A stretch of 64,000 bases of DNA, from positions 29,780,583-29,844,582 of the forward strand of contig NC_089985.1 in the NCBI RefSeq assembly GCF_036417845.1, given 5' to 3'. This DNA is from Apteryx mantelli. Its lineage: Eukaryota; Chordata; Aves; Apterygiformes; Apterygidae. A program made the position numbers and the translations under genes. The notes under the pieces are model-generated. The model did not search any database. It was not told the origin of the DNA and saw only the letters and a list, made by a program, of their open reading frames with translations. This document shows positions 1 through 15,000 of the stretch, piece after piece (the stretch's first letter is position 1; each line of letters opens with the position of its first letter).

Positions 1-3000
1 TGCCTCTACCAGAATTCCTCCACAATGCCTTCTGAATTAGTAACTAGTCACCAGTATTCTTCTCCCTCATTTTCTGGGCCCCTACTTTGAAACTGTAAGG
101 TCTTACTCACAGATGCACTGGGTACTTGTAGCTGCAATTGAAGGTAATGGGAGCTGTATTTTGAGCATATTAATTGCTGCATAATGCTAAGTAATCGGGG
201 GGGGGGGGGAATCTTAGGCACCCTGTATTGGACACCCAACATAAATGGACATTTCTGACTAATTTTTCTGTGACTCACTCTCTTTCCTACAAAACAGTAA
301 TAAAGATTTTCAATGCAGATATGCCAAATTACAATGAACAGCATAAAAGAGTCCATTAGGAAATTAGGCATCCTGTCTTCAGGAAATACTTTCACTTTAA
401 TGAAGTAACATGTGGCACAGGGCCACACTTGGACAAGGAGGAGCAAACAGGATATTAAATAGCTGCTCTCCACCTGTGTGCTGTCCAACCTGGGCACATA
501 AACAAGGCAGGAGCATTAGAACTAGATTTTGATCGTGTAATTTAAAACTATACACAATGTTTATGCTAGAATGTGGCCAATTTAAGACTGTAGGTAATTA
601 ACTTGGCACTTTAAGCATTCCAATACCTAGGTTTGTTATTTAACGCTACTTTTTCATTTTAATTCATTTTAATATCCCAGAAATCATAGACACAGTTTCC
701 ATCTCCTGCCATTACAGTCACACTCAACTGCATTGCTGGTAGAGTTAGAACTGAAGGAATGACCATGCCAGAGACCACTCCTTACACACCAACAGCACAC
801 AAGAAAGCAGTCACTTCTAGAGCTAGAGGACAAGACATAAACTTTCCCCGATACTTGGCGACAGCAAAGAAATGCAAAATCCTGTCCTGTGACAGACCCC
901 AGTCCAGTTAATACTCATTCTGCTGAATCCACCAGCTCTGCCAATTACCAGAATGTAATTTAAGTCATCTTTATCAACACATTTTTTCTCAATGAGAAAC
1001 TACAGAAATAATGCATATCATTTTTATGCTAACTTGGAAAAAATCTGTTATGTTAGACATTACTTTAAGCAGTCCCAAAAGCTTAAGAAACAAGGAGTCT
1101 CAGAGTAAATCTGTAGCACCTGCATCATTATAAAAATGATGTCTTTGTGAATTTTGACAGTTTATAGTTTCTGGTTGTCCCAATGATTTGTTAAAAGTCA
1201 TTTTATAATTTTCAGCAGGGCATGAAGTCTTTTTTGTTTCCCAGACTGAAAATGGAAGATGCATATATTCATTATAGTGGTAAAACGCATAAAGATTTGG
1301 TGGGTTGACTATTTTTAAAAGCCATTTTTAAAGCAATTTAATCCTACCATACATCACCCTTAAGCCACTGAGAGTCTTGACTGACTCAGTGGCCTTTGGT
1401 GTAAAAATACTGATTTTTGCAAAGATAATTCCATTTGCAAAGTTTTCACTGGAACTAAATTGTGTGTCTCCAGGAGTTTACCACATCTTCAATCGCATGA
1501 TCATTTACAACCTTCATAACTCTCATCTCCCCCAAATCAAATGCCTAATATTACACAGGATGTTAAAGACCTCTGTAAAAATATTCTCAGAAGCAGTTTC
1601 AGTACATATGTATTAATTTTGCCTTATAGTCACAGCCTACTTTGCAATAGCAAAGGAAATGGAACTTGGAGCTAAAGACATCTGAGAACATCCAAGTGGA
1701 ATGAATTGCAGTGCTCATAATGCAGGTTTTTAACCTTAATGCATAAGTCAAGTAAAGAACTTTACTGCCACTATATTTTCAAGGTGATTATCAGCATATC
1801 ATTTTTTTGTATGTCCTTTCTTGTTTTTTTTTCAGCTGAGCCATTAATATTTGCAGCTTGCATAATACCCTGGTTCTCTTGCAAGTAAAGTAAGAGCAAT
1901 GTTGTATATGAACACTAAGGTGGAAATAAACTACCAAGTGTTTAAGAGTCATATTTTAAATAGAAAACTTCAGAAAAAAAATAATTTTAATCATCCTGAG
2001 GTAGGTGAAGCTCTTCATTGCATTTTTCCCTAGAGATTTATTACTAGAACTAGTGTTAATCTCAGTAAAACTACAGTAATTCTCTTAATCCACCAGAAAG
2101 TTTCAAAGTTAAAAATAGTTATAAAACTGTATTACGGTGCGTAATTTTAACATTTTTATTATTTTTGAACCATTCTAGGATTTCTTCTTATAAAGAACTG
2201 ACAGAAGTCTGCCCATAGCTCAGTTGCCTCTTTAAAATACTGTGGTACATGACATAGAAAATGTTTTCTAATTGGAGATAAATTTACAGTGTCTGGCTTT
2301 CCATTTTACTAAAACTTACAACAGCTTTTGGAGAAACTACAGCACTACAGACATACAGATTTCATCAACTCTGAGAAAATATGTATGAGGAGCAAAAATT
2401 GACTTTAGGCCCATTTAAGCATTTTTTTTGTAACACTCACGGAAGCAAGGAGCTGTCAGCACAAGGGTAAATTAGGGGTTTTTATGGACCAGTTCAATGT
2501 AAATTCTTAAGTCCCAATGTGTGGAGAATGGTTGTTCACATCAGGAAGTGCCAGAGTACATGGATAGTCTAGAGTTGGAAGTTAATACTTACCTATCTTC
2601 TGCTGATAAGAATAATGAGGATTGAGAAGCATCCGCACGATGCTTTGGTCTTCCAAAAATTTTAGTGTTATAGAAATGCAACCAGTACAAAGTTCCCTTT
2701 GGAAAATCAGGCCCTGATGTTTGAAAATTCAAAATGGACAGCAGCCATTTCAGTCACACTTCCCTTCTGTGCACCATGCAGTGTTGTTGCTACTATAGTC
2801 TAAGGGCTAAAATTAATAAGATTTCACTCAGGACTAAAATGTCTTGGGAGAATAAAGAAAAAAATAGAGAGAATTGAGATAAAACAGGAAATTACCCTTA
2901 TTGCAACTCTGAGAGCATTTCCTTTTTTCCCCTTGTTGTTTAGTATTTTGACTATCTTTCAGTTCCACAGAGCAGAATGTCAGCAGTTTCTCCAAGGGGA

Positions 3001-6000
3001 AAATAACTCCGTACTGGAAAAGTAAAGACACCAGGCCACTGACTGTCATCTCAGTTAAATGGACTGGCATCAGGGCTGGATCTGTGGGTAAGGAGTTGAC
3101 AGGTTTGTGTCTAATCCTGTTTGCAGAAATGGCAATTATTTTTCTAAAGTAAAATTCTCTAACATAGCCTCCAGGGAATAAGCCTTAGGTAAGCAAGAAC
3201 AAATTTGTGAATTTTCAGACACCGCATCTTAAACCCACTAGAGGCTTCGGTGACATTTACATTCCCGCAGAATGCCCGGTTTATTTCTGTTTGGGGTTCA
3301 GAGGAAGGCCATCATTTGCATTGCTTGAAGCTTTTCTCATGCACAGTCAAAACAAACCCTGTTATACAAAACAAGTTCAGTGGAAGGGCAGGAGAATTTA
3401 GCTTTGAATACATTTCAGACACTATCCCTGCTTCACTCACAAGGCTTTTGGAGTTTTACCATGATATTTTGTCTCCTTTTGATAAGAGCTGCAAAGATGG
3501 AGATGCAGGATTCCTCCTCCCCTCTCACTCTCCTTCCCCCCACGCTTCCTCTCTCCAAACTAGACCAAAGCAGGAGCAAGGATGACTGACTACAGCCAAG
3601 CTAAAAGAGTTTTAAATTGCCTAGGTAGTACCACATTAATGTACCCAGGTAAATAAGTGCTGAAAAATAGCAATTTTGAGAGAGCAAAGGGAGAGAGGTC
3701 CTCAAAGGAAATTATTTCAGCTGGAAAGCAAGCAACAATCTCCAGAAAGCCAGCATTTCTGCTTTACTGTTTGCTTGTTACAGTTCACAAGAACAGTGAA
3801 AAAACTTTCAAGAGACAAAATGAAACTATAGCTCGGGACTCTGCAAGTCTGAGAGGAAGAACCCGAGAGAGAAGGGTGAAAGAGGAGGTCATTAAAGCCC
3901 AGATCTCACCAAGAGACAGATGGAGATTTAAAGCTTTAAATCTTTTCTGTATTCATTTATGTTCTCTCTGCATACAAAATTTTAGCTGTTTTTCAGAGAA
4001 ACAATTGACTCTCTGTAAGCATTCCTCAGGAATAAAGTGAGCCATGAATAAAGCAAAAGCACTTTTAGGAGGTATTTACTCAAGCGTTTAACACATATTT
4101 GCAGGTTGCTTCTAAAACCATGCAAGAATTTTCAATATTGTGTGAGAATCACTGGAAAAATTTCTCAAGCAGAACATGGAGCTGTTTACAGGAAAAGTCT
4201 AAATTCATCTATTTCAAGATTAGGCAGAAAGTTTCCTAATTATGGCTGAAATGCAAATAAACATTATCATGATTAATTCCACTAAGAAAGCAAACACCGA
4301 GGACTGCTCAGGCAAACAAGGAAGTTGCTAAACATGCCATAAAACAGTGCCATTATTTGCAAAAGTCAGGATCTGTTCACAAACAATTTAGGAACATATG
4401 ACACTAAATTTAGTGGCTAATTACACTGGATGTGATGAAATCAGAAATGGTCACCTAGAGTTCATGCTTATATTGGCCTTTTCAGTTCTTGTTTCATGCT
4501 GCAATTTCTGCATTAGAACATTCAATACAAAAAAGGCCAAATTTCAGAACTACAAGTTGCAAAAATAAGCCCCACCAGGTGGTCATGTCATCCTCCATTC
4601 CACAATAAGTGCATGTTTTTTTAGTGAGGTAAATGACATTAATAATGAATCTCTTTGTTTGCACTGTTACAGCAGAATTTTATCATAAAAAATGTTATTT
4701 AACACCCTTTTATCCCAAACCTGTGCTATTGCCTGTTACTCTTGACTGACTATTCAAGGCATGGCTGAAGAGCAGTGCTGCTTGGGGTGCAGCTGGTTAC
4801 CTGCACAAGCCTGTGAAGCAATTCAACCAATGGTGGTGACTACTTTCACCGACACTAGAGTATACTTAGTACAAGAGCTAGTAATTTTACTAAGTATATA
4901 GTTGATAGGATTTGTTAGTATAAAAAGCTGTTAATTAGATTATCATCTGGAGAGCCATTTGTCCTCACCAGCAAGTACCCTAGTTAAGAGATTATTCTGT
5001 GTTACCCTTAGCAGATTCTCGTTTCCGTGCAATATTCTGCTTTGGATTATCCATGATACATCCCAGCATGACAAAATCCTTCACTCCTGTTTCTGTTCCT
5101 AGCCTCTAGGTTCTTCCACACAGTATCACCACCAACTAATCACATAAAGAAATATTTGTTTTAGGGAAAGATAAGGGTTATTTTTAAGAAAGAATGCAAA
5201 AAAAAAAAAAACCAGGGAAAAAATCTTGCTGATCCTAGTCAGTGCTACTTGTCATTATGCCAAGAACTGTAAAGAAAACCGGTGAAAGTGAAGAATCACA
5301 CTCGTCCTCTTCCTCTAAAACATCACTAGGCTGGTTGTAGCCTGCTCTGAGATCTACACATGCTCTGGGCTGGAATGACTCACAGTTCTCCTAGAGAGTG
5401 ATAAAACTGTCCTCTCTGTTCCAGCAGACACCCTCCCAACTGCAGCACATCAATACACTTCTAGGGCTGGAAGGACTCCTGAACTCAGATAACACCCTCA
5501 ATAAGAGCAGCAGCAGCTGCTGCTTAGTCAGCTGTTTAGGCAGCCTTCATGCTGTACTAGTGGTGCCCGTACCTGAGTTTGATAAGCTCTGCAGTGAAAC
5601 ATGAAACTCTGCTGCTAGACAGTGCTTGAGCAGGGACAACAGGACACAGTGAGCGGCGAAGATGCAGATTCTCTCTTCTGTGTTCAAACAGTGTCAAAAA
5701 AGAACTGTTCCTGCACGCAGGAAAAAACAGAACCTAAGAATTAGGTTCTTAATGGAAACAATAGGTATGGATTAGAGTCCTGTTCCAAGCCGCTGGACAC
5801 AAAAGAGCTGCTGGAAAGCCCTTAGAGGTCAATGTAAAGAATGCAGAACTGCAGAAAGGAAGGGTGTAAGAAAGAGCAGCTACTACGTACCAGGTTTGAC
5901 ACATTTGAACAGGAGACCAGGAAGATCCACGTAAAATTAATTTTCAGTCCAAAAATTGTTTTTATTCTAAATAGCTCTCCTCAGTCACAGAGACAGTAGA

Positions 6001-9000
6001 CTGGCAAACTGCATGAAACTGTCTCCCCGTACATACATGAAGAACCAACTTCATAACAGGTTTGTAAAAGGACAAGAGATGCAAATGATCACACTCAAAC
6101 TGTGGCTCTGTTGCAGCTTGAGCTGATCTAAATCCCCCCCCACCCCAAGATTAGTTTTCAGCCAGATCAGCTCCAGAAGCTGGCTCTTGGTTGCATGAGT
6201 GCTACTGGCAGTGAAGAAAAAGTGTGCATATGCATGTGAACAGAGGGCAGAAATGTAGAGGGAGGGCTCTGGGGACAGGACAGTGACCGCTTAGATTTAG
6301 ATTGGCTTAAAACACCATGAACCCTTGGAATGACCGCAAGAGTTTTAATCAAGAAATGTGCAGAGTGGAGAGAATAAATGGAGCAGACACTTATTTCAGC
6401 AAATACTACAAGAAAGAAGAGGAAAAGGAGAGGAGAGGAGAAAGGAGAGGGGGAAAAAAACCCCACAAAAATTGGATAGCAAATACAAAGTAGAAGGAGT
6501 AAACTAAATGCAAAGTAGCACTCATGGGAATTATGAATTATGGAGAGAAACACAGTAATGGAAAGTGTTCTAAGTATGGGGTCACTTGACCTAAAGGTGA
6601 TAGGGAAAGTAAAAGTGCCATATAAAGGAGTCATACAATAATTCAATAAATGATATTGTGCAGGTAAGAAAAATGGACACAATGCCAGCAAAATATACTT
6701 AAAACTCAGATTAGGACCAAGACATGACCTCAGCAGACAGAGAGAAAATTGGATGTAAGATAGGTAGTAGAACATCACTAAATGTAATGTAATAACTACA
6801 AAGACTATATCAGCATAATGCAAGAGAAGAAAGCAAAGCCATGCACCCAAGATAAAAGCTGGCATGACATTAAACCACTGGGACAGTGCAAGTTACAAAG
6901 AAAAAAATTATACTGGCCTAAATTTCAGTTCTAGTAGACCAATATCAGCCAATACTGCAGGACAGCAGTGTTGCTTCCTTGTCCGCTTTTGAAAGTGAGC
7001 AGAACACATTTTAATATTAAGCTTACAGTTGAATCATAGCAACATGACCAAGATGATGATCTGTCTCACAAGACTTGGCATCATGCAGAATAAAATTTTG
7101 GTGTCAGATTTGAAGACAAGACAGAAACTGTAACACAATCACAGTTACAATCCCATCTGTCAGCTGGAAAGAGCCAGAAAATAACTGGAAAATAAAATGG
7201 CATTGTGATAGGTTTTTGTACTGCTATGAAACACTGTATAGGGACTCCTGACCAGAGGCTGAGCAGGCTGGTATGGCTACGTGGCCCAAGATAGTACATT
7301 GCAGATACAGTAAAAAGTCCTGAAAGCTTGACATCTACGTTTACACAACATTGTGACCAACACTCTGCAAAAAGTGAGAGAACTGTGGGAGAAGAGATGC
7401 AATACATATTTTTTTTAATTAAAAAATGTCTTGAAATGTGAAATATGGATGATACTATCATGTAGCACACACAAAAAAATCTCTCTAGGTGCATGTCACA
7501 AGCTAGAAGGGTTTATTTCTTCACCTTGGATTGGCATATTTCAAATTAGATATTCGTATTTGGACATTGCAATCCAGAGGTCGAACAAGTTCTGAAGGAG
7601 TCAAACTTACTAGATGATTTGCAATATAATTAGCCACCAGTATGGGTGCCTGTGTGTGTGTGCATGCACATCTGTGAGTGTATGCATATAAATGCCTCTT
7701 ATATTATTAGCTTCTTTTCCATGAATTTCTCTGAACATGCTTTGATTACCTCACATTAACTTTCAAAATTATTTTACAGTATTTGTCTCACAGACTTTAT
7801 AGTGGCTTAGATACCTGACAAAGTAAGAACTCAGATAGCGGACACCTAGATTTGCTTGTGTTGGGAAGTATGAGAGAAGAGACCTTGCTAAAAATATCAT
7901 AGACAAAATTTGCAATGAACAGTATTCTAGCAATAACAGAGCATGAGAACAGTACTAGAGACTGACATTAATGACTTCCAAGGGAGATTGTTTGTGATGG
8001 ATCTGCTCTGCGCTTTTAAAGTGAGTGCTCTAACCCAAATGCCTTTGCTGTGGCTTTCCTCTTGTGGATTCAAAGGCAAACCACTGCCATGGAAAAAGAG
8101 GTATGCTTTGGTCAGGATTTCAGCAGAGACAAGAGAGCAATGAAACATAAAATAACATTGTAGAACAAGCTTCTTAGCATCAGAACCTCCAATTCCTAGT
8201 AGAGACTTTTGCTTAGGAGCATAACTGCATGTGGCAGCTTTCAGAGAATCTATACTTCTTAAACTGATAAATTTAAGAGGCATCCAAGCACACACACTGA
8301 CCTCCTTTCCCCTTCATGGTGTTTGGTTGGGTACAACAGCTCACTGCAGCTCTTAAATACCATTCAAAACTACAGCAGTGCAATTCATAGCTTGTACTGA
8401 ACAGTGACTCTCCAGGTGAGAAGATTCAATTACTTTTCTGAGTCAGCAAAGCTTTCTAACCTGTCCTCTATAACCTTGCTGCTCTCTTTTCCAGCCTAGT
8501 CTCAAGTGCAGCATTCTGAGAGCACAGAAGATATGAAATCAGCCTGATTAATCCAAACATTATGTATTTTTATATTTAAAAATTGTTACAGAAATCTAGA
8601 GAATGATAATTAAATCAGACATTGCTTCTGTATTCCTATATTACCTGTGGCCCAACCAACATTTTTTTTCTTCTGTTGAGAATTATGAGAGTTTAATAGT
8701 ATGGATGTGGGTTATGCTGTGCAGTTGGCCTCAGTGTCAGAGAACAGTCTTGGGCACATTTGATTTACTCATATTGGCATAGCTAGAAGATCACAGAGCA
8801 AAAATTGTCTGGGCCACACTGAGGTGAGCAGGATCGCCCAAGCCTATCTCGTTCTACTTTGAAATCAGTCTCAAGAGGAGAACAAACAGAGGAAAGGCAG
8901 ATATCAGGTGTCTCAGAGCAAATAGCAGTAGCATGTTGAACATGGACCAAGAAGCAGTCTATTTCTTGTTGGTCTGAAATATTGGAATGGGCACATCTAC

Positions 9001-12000
9001 CTGAATTTCCCACTTCTGGTCTAACACTTGATGTTGTCTGTTAGAAGTACTCAGAGACCTGAGAAGATAAACCATAGAAAAATGGATGTGCTTAAAAACA
9101 AACAAACAAAGAAAACCACTCAGCCTTCAGTGGCCAAAGTCAGGCTTCAAATCAGGTGCTTTCATTTCTGAAGGACGACTGCTCTTTTCACAAGGTTGGC
9201 AGGATATGAAACATGGCAACACTATTGCCATGACTATCTGAACATGGTGCGAGATTAGCAGGAGCTGTGATATGACTGAATACTGGGCCAGGTAAATCAG
9301 TATTAACTAGACACATTAATGTAAATATAGATAGCTAAAACTCATGTGCAGCAATTTAGTGGTACAGTGGTTGTCAACAGGTCATCATGCAACACATTGC
9401 TGGTAAGTAAATAATAATGACTTGCACTAGAATAAGTGAATGAATAGAAGAAATCAAAATTCATACCTTCTTCATATCTACCATGTTTCTCTGTAACACA
9501 TTAAGGTAGTTAGGTATTTCTGCAGACTTTGTTGAATTATCAAGCAAGTTTGAAGCTTATGTGCTTTACTCTGAAAAGCTAAGATAGGATGTGTGTAAAG
9601 GTCACCCACATGCAACAGTGAAGCTTAGTCAGTGTTCACCTCTTCCCACAAGTGCTCCCAATAGAAGCTTTTATTTTTGGCTCCAGCTGGCAAAGCAAAG
9701 TGTGCTGCATACGAGTTACTTAATGTGTGAGAAGCAGTCGAATACTAAGGTATTGAATGCCAGGCAAGAGCCTGGAAAAAACAATTGCACTGTCACCCAT
9801 TTACCACAATTATGTTCTCTCCTGTCATCGCTCAGGGCCATGAAGCAGCCTGTTTCAACCAGCATCTGAAATAACTGCTTGGCAAAACAGAAGTTGGGCT
9901 TTAACACAGACCATCTTTTCCAGATACCTTATGCCAAAGCATAATAAAGGGCACACTTCCCTATCACGTGCAGACCACACCAGATTAGATCATCTATTTG
10001 AAATGGTAACTTCAAACTGAAACCTTACAGTGAAACTAAGCCTCTGGGTTATAGAAAAAATATCCCTCATTATTATAAAATCAAAGATTACCCTACCCAG
10101 TACAAAATAAACACATGCAGTATATAGTTCTCCTTATTTTGATACCTGGCTTTGCTGGCACACATAACACCTTCTACCCAGTGTTAGCCATGTCTAGATG
10201 TTTTCATGCAGCAACACTCATATCTCAGTTACATGTTCTCCTTACTATCCAGCACACTCTCACACGATACACCTGTCTTTATGGCTAATCAGCAAAAGTA
10301 ATGTTTAAATCATGCCTAGGCCTGCGTTGCATCAAAAATTTAAATTTTTGCTTTATGTTTAAGAGATCCTCCAGAACAGGAAATGCATCTTGTTATTGAC
10401 AGCTTCTACACAGCACCATCACATTTTTGGCAAGCTATAGCTATTCTGTGTTTCACAGGGCTTATAACTATACCCTATCAAAATATGCTTGCAAAATCTC
10501 TCAGGAAAGGTAGAGGAAAAAGGAGACAGAAATCCTAAACAAGTATTCATTGGCCTTTCATTCTCTTCAGAGGTACTGGTCGCTTTGAGAACAAATTTTT
10601 GGTTTCTTTTAAAACATCTTTACAGCATGCCACTCCCAGAATGTGTTACAAGGATGACTCTGTGTCAGATCAAGTATAGTAACATACTGTTACATGAAAC
10701 AGTTTTTTGCAGAAACAGATACAAAACAGATTTGCTTTCAACTTTATGCTGAAATAATAAATCACAGAATCAAAGTGATATAAGCGATTGCTTTGGCTGT
10801 CTGCAAATGTGCAGGCACCCCAGAGAAGGGAAAGTAGCATCTTTCTGTGAAAATGATAGCAGATGATACATATTAAGACCACGGTTGAGCAAATAATGGA
10901 TTTTGGAGAGTTTGCTTGGTGAAAGAAAAAAAAAAGAGAGAGAGAACACGGGTGCAGAATTAATTCCAGGTTAATCTGAAATGTTCTCAGTTCTTGGAAA
11001 AAGAAAAAAAAATCAAGCCAGTAGACATTTCATACTTAGATTTTTTTCACCACCTGAAATGTGTCTGTTTGCAAAGTTAACAGAGAAAACATTTTAAATG
11101 TTTATTGCACATTCTACAAAAGAGTCACCAATACTATTTTTCAGGCAATCTTTGAAATGGTCACTACTTAAATAGCAACAATTAAAAACACATTAATCCT
11201 TTTGCACGTACAGTATTAAGTTTCCATTATAATTTCATTATTTATTAATAAAAGGAAATTTGCAGGATAGGTTTTATACCTGCTGCACAGAATACAACAC
11301 TGAATGTAATCCTACCCAAAGAAAATTCAAAATAATTTGTCTTGTTTTATGGAGATTTGGTAACATATTTAGCAGAACTCCTTAACCCCACTATATCTTC
11401 GCAATAGAGTTCAACAGAACAGCATCAACTTCAAAAGGAGAATTATAACTTTTCCATCTAAGGCCTTACCATCCGTACTTCCTTATCCTCTGGGCTCTAG
11501 TGCACAGAGTAAAGTTTCTTTTTTAATTTTGAAACGTGTGTTTAAAAAAACAAAACAAAACAAAAAAAAACAAAGAAAACAGAGACCATGAAATGTAAAT
11601 TATTCCTTGCATCACTGGTGATACAAGAAGAAGACACAGGTCAAATTAGTTTAGAGTGATTCTGGCTTTAACTGCTGTTCCTATCACAAACCCTTAAATA
11701 TTCTGTATAAAGGTATCAGGCTACATTAAGCCCTAAAAGTTTGTAAGTATCAATAAACCCAACAACAGCTTATTTATTTCTACAAAATCATTAAGAAGTT
11801 TTCTCTACTGCTCATACTTCAGAAAAGTTTTCTGTGGCAAACTCAGTGTTAGCTAACATGCGGTCTCTGAAAATTCAATCAGCAGGGTTCCTTTGCAGCC
11901 TGTGTTTGAATCTGAACACTTAGATACCATTCTACTTTTTCAAAGTGCTGTACAAATATTTAAACTAATCCTCACAACACTTCAAAGTCCACACTAGTTC

Positions 12001-15000
12001 AATAATTTAAAACAAAGACAAAAGATTTCTACTGTGTGAAGAACAAAACAGTTCTGAAAATATAGTATATGCTCGTTACCCTGAACATTTCCATCAGTCT
12101 TTACTAAAAGAGGCAAAGGTACTTTAGAGATCACGTTTTACTGGGATTTATTCTTTGAGTGCAAGCTTTCACTGGAAAGAAAGACTTCTAAAGCTTCAAT
12201 CATCATAAAAGTTAACTTCAGATTATGGACTGAGTGTGAAACAGGGTTCCTTCTGCCAGGACCTGCAGGCAGCCTAAAGTCAACAGCACCAAGACAGAAT
12301 CATCTCTGAAGGGGTTCTGGCACAAGGTCCAAGCAAAGCTAACAAAAAAATCAATTTAACTGCTGTTCCAAATCCACTGAAAGACATGCAGACATCACAG
12401 AGATGTAGGCCTGCTTTAGAGACAGTAAAGCCCACTAGAGTGAGAAGGGTACTCTGAAATGTGTTAGTGTTAGAAAGTCAGCACTGCACCCACAAGGCTT
12501 TGAGAACAGAAACCTTTTTCCCCATCCCTGCCAGCTGTACCTTCTACATAGCAGAATCTCTCCCAACATCTTTCATACAAACTGTCTCCCAGATCCGCAG
12601 GGCTGAAAACTTGACTGCAAAAGGGAAAGATGCAGGAGGCAGAAGACACAGATATTTTTTTCCTGGGGAGGCTTAATTAATTGTTTTTATAGAACAGTGA
12701 TGACATGAATTTCTTTGAAAGTGCTAAGTTTTTATTATCGTTACCACTACAAACAGTCATGGAACACAAGAGATAGTCAGACCACTGTACCTGATGCATT
12801 GACTTTAGCCGGCAACTTGTGTGCTCTGTAGCTTTTTCTTTCAATAGATAATCACAGACCATGTGATTCTACAGCAAAAAGCCCTTCTGATGCAGATAAA
12901 GGATTGGGGGGGGGGGGAGTTGGGGGCAGGAGCAGAAATGGGACAGAACATTTTTTCACAACATGTTTCTATGGTGTAGGAACCTCAACCCGCCTTTTAT
13001 GTATTCAGTTGAGTCCACACAGCTTTTATTCTATTCTGAAATTATCTTGGTTCAGTTAGAAGCCACTGCTCTCAGCTGAAATAGGTAAGTACAAAGGATA
13101 AGATAGTAATTAAAGGATGCTTTTTTCCAGCCTCTACACACAGTTTGTCCTTACTGGCACTCACAGAGAGAGGACTACACTGCCATCTCTCTGTCTGAGC
13201 AATGTTAGCAACATAATTTAACCTGTCTGCATCATAGGGAAAAGTTGTTGTGAGGATGCAATATATTTGTGTGTGTATACTAAATAGGCAATCATTAGAG
13301 CTCTTGTCCATCCCAACGTATCTTTTATATAGCTACCAACAATTGCCCCACTGCCATTTCAAAGAGGTCTTTCAGTTTCAGTAATACCTTACTGAAAAAA
13401 TGTCAAATCCCATTAGTTTATGTCCGCTATGCTATGTGATTGAAATGCTGCAGTTATGTAGCATGCCAAAACAACTAACTCCTGCAGAAACAATACTTCT
13501 GGATTACAAGGGGATATAGCTGAGACAAGCAGACAGACTTACTTAGCTGGCATACCTCATCTTAGACAGCCTTTGCTCACAAGGACCTTAGGACAACTTG
13601 TAATGCAAAGCTATATTCTTTGCTTTTATGTTCTTGTCAACTTAATAATTCCCTTAGGTGTAGAGGAGAGAGGATTTTTACCATACCAATTCTGCCATTG
13701 GGTGAACAGGTTGTTTCTAAGGAAACAATCTGCCAGACAACTGGTTTGATGCTGAATTTAAAAGATCTACAGAGAGACCAGCAAGTTCATCTACCTTGAG
13801 TCAACTGCAGGGGCTTGGTGGCCTCTCATCTGTGTCCCAGAAAATATAGGCCTGCATACCTCTAAAAGCTCTGGAGAGGCTGGAAAAAGTCCACCAAACT
13901 CAGATAAACTACTATGCCAATGTTGCGGTAAGCTATAACCATTAATATCCTTCCTTGCACTGTCCTCACAGCATTCCAAACACCCTGGTAAAATGGTAAA
14001 GCCTGAGAGCCATCCCGCTCTCATCAGCATCATCTTTGGATATTCCGTAGAACCCTTTTCCTCCCTCAGCATTTGTCACTGCGTTGAATTTCCAGCTTCC
14101 TGAGATATGCTGACCTCCAGGAACAAGCACTGACAGCAGCAGCCAGCAACCTCAGCTATGTCCAGCTACCATTCTTATAAGAGGCATCTTAACTGGCCAA
14201 GAGGAAATTTCTCAAAACAAGTTGCTAACCAGGAAAGTGACTTGAAAAATGAATCTTGCCTAACTGGCTCAGGAAGCTTAGACCTAGAGATAGCTTCCAG
14301 CTCACGTAACCTCACTACATGACCACAGTAGAACTGCAGAGATGGTCTTGATGTGCTAGGCCTGTCCACTGCAAAATGACATTGATCTTTGTTCACATGA
14401 GCAGTTACACAGTTGAGCTAATATGATTCAGAAAACATCCTACTCAACCTTAAGTTACAGGTCAAACCTAAAACATGGTGAAGATCTGGCTGGACACATA
14501 AGACAATCATGTTAGGGGAAACACAGGATGAAAATGTCACCCCCAGATTAGTCCTCAGAATTCAAATGCAACAAGCCTGTACAAATACTAGTAGCAGGCA
14601 GCCCATTGCATTAAGGAAACGGAGTTTGAAACAAAATATTTTTCTTCTGTCTAGTAGTTTACCTTTTTACTTCAGGTTACTAACTTAAGAGGGTGACAGG
14701 AAGGGAGAGGGCAAAATGAATAGGGACACAAAACCAGTATATTCTTTCCCTTTGTCTCTCACCAGATATAGCTTTTTCCATACAAGCATAAACTCAAAGG
14801 GAAAATTAATTGTGATTTAGTGACCTTAGAAAGTTCAAAGCTATTAAAGCAGCAAATCAGCACAAGGGCAGCAGAGCCTGAGCTAACAACGAACACATGC
14901 TACCATTACATGCACCAAAGCTAATTTTCAGCAACGCTGAGAACTCACAATGCCAGCTGAAGGCAGGTGGAATGGTAGGAGATCAGTACATCAGAATATC

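Noticed and set aside
4250-4257. Octamer motif ATGCAAAT in the gene-free region
   Set aside because: An eight-base motif is expected by chance several times in this much AT-rich DNA, with no supporting context.
6167-6865. 232-codon open frame on the minus strand, hydrophobic
   Set aside because: It lies opposite purine-rich DNA, which yields Leu/Phe/Ser-rich frames by composition. No family motif, no domain order and no supporting splice or promoter context.
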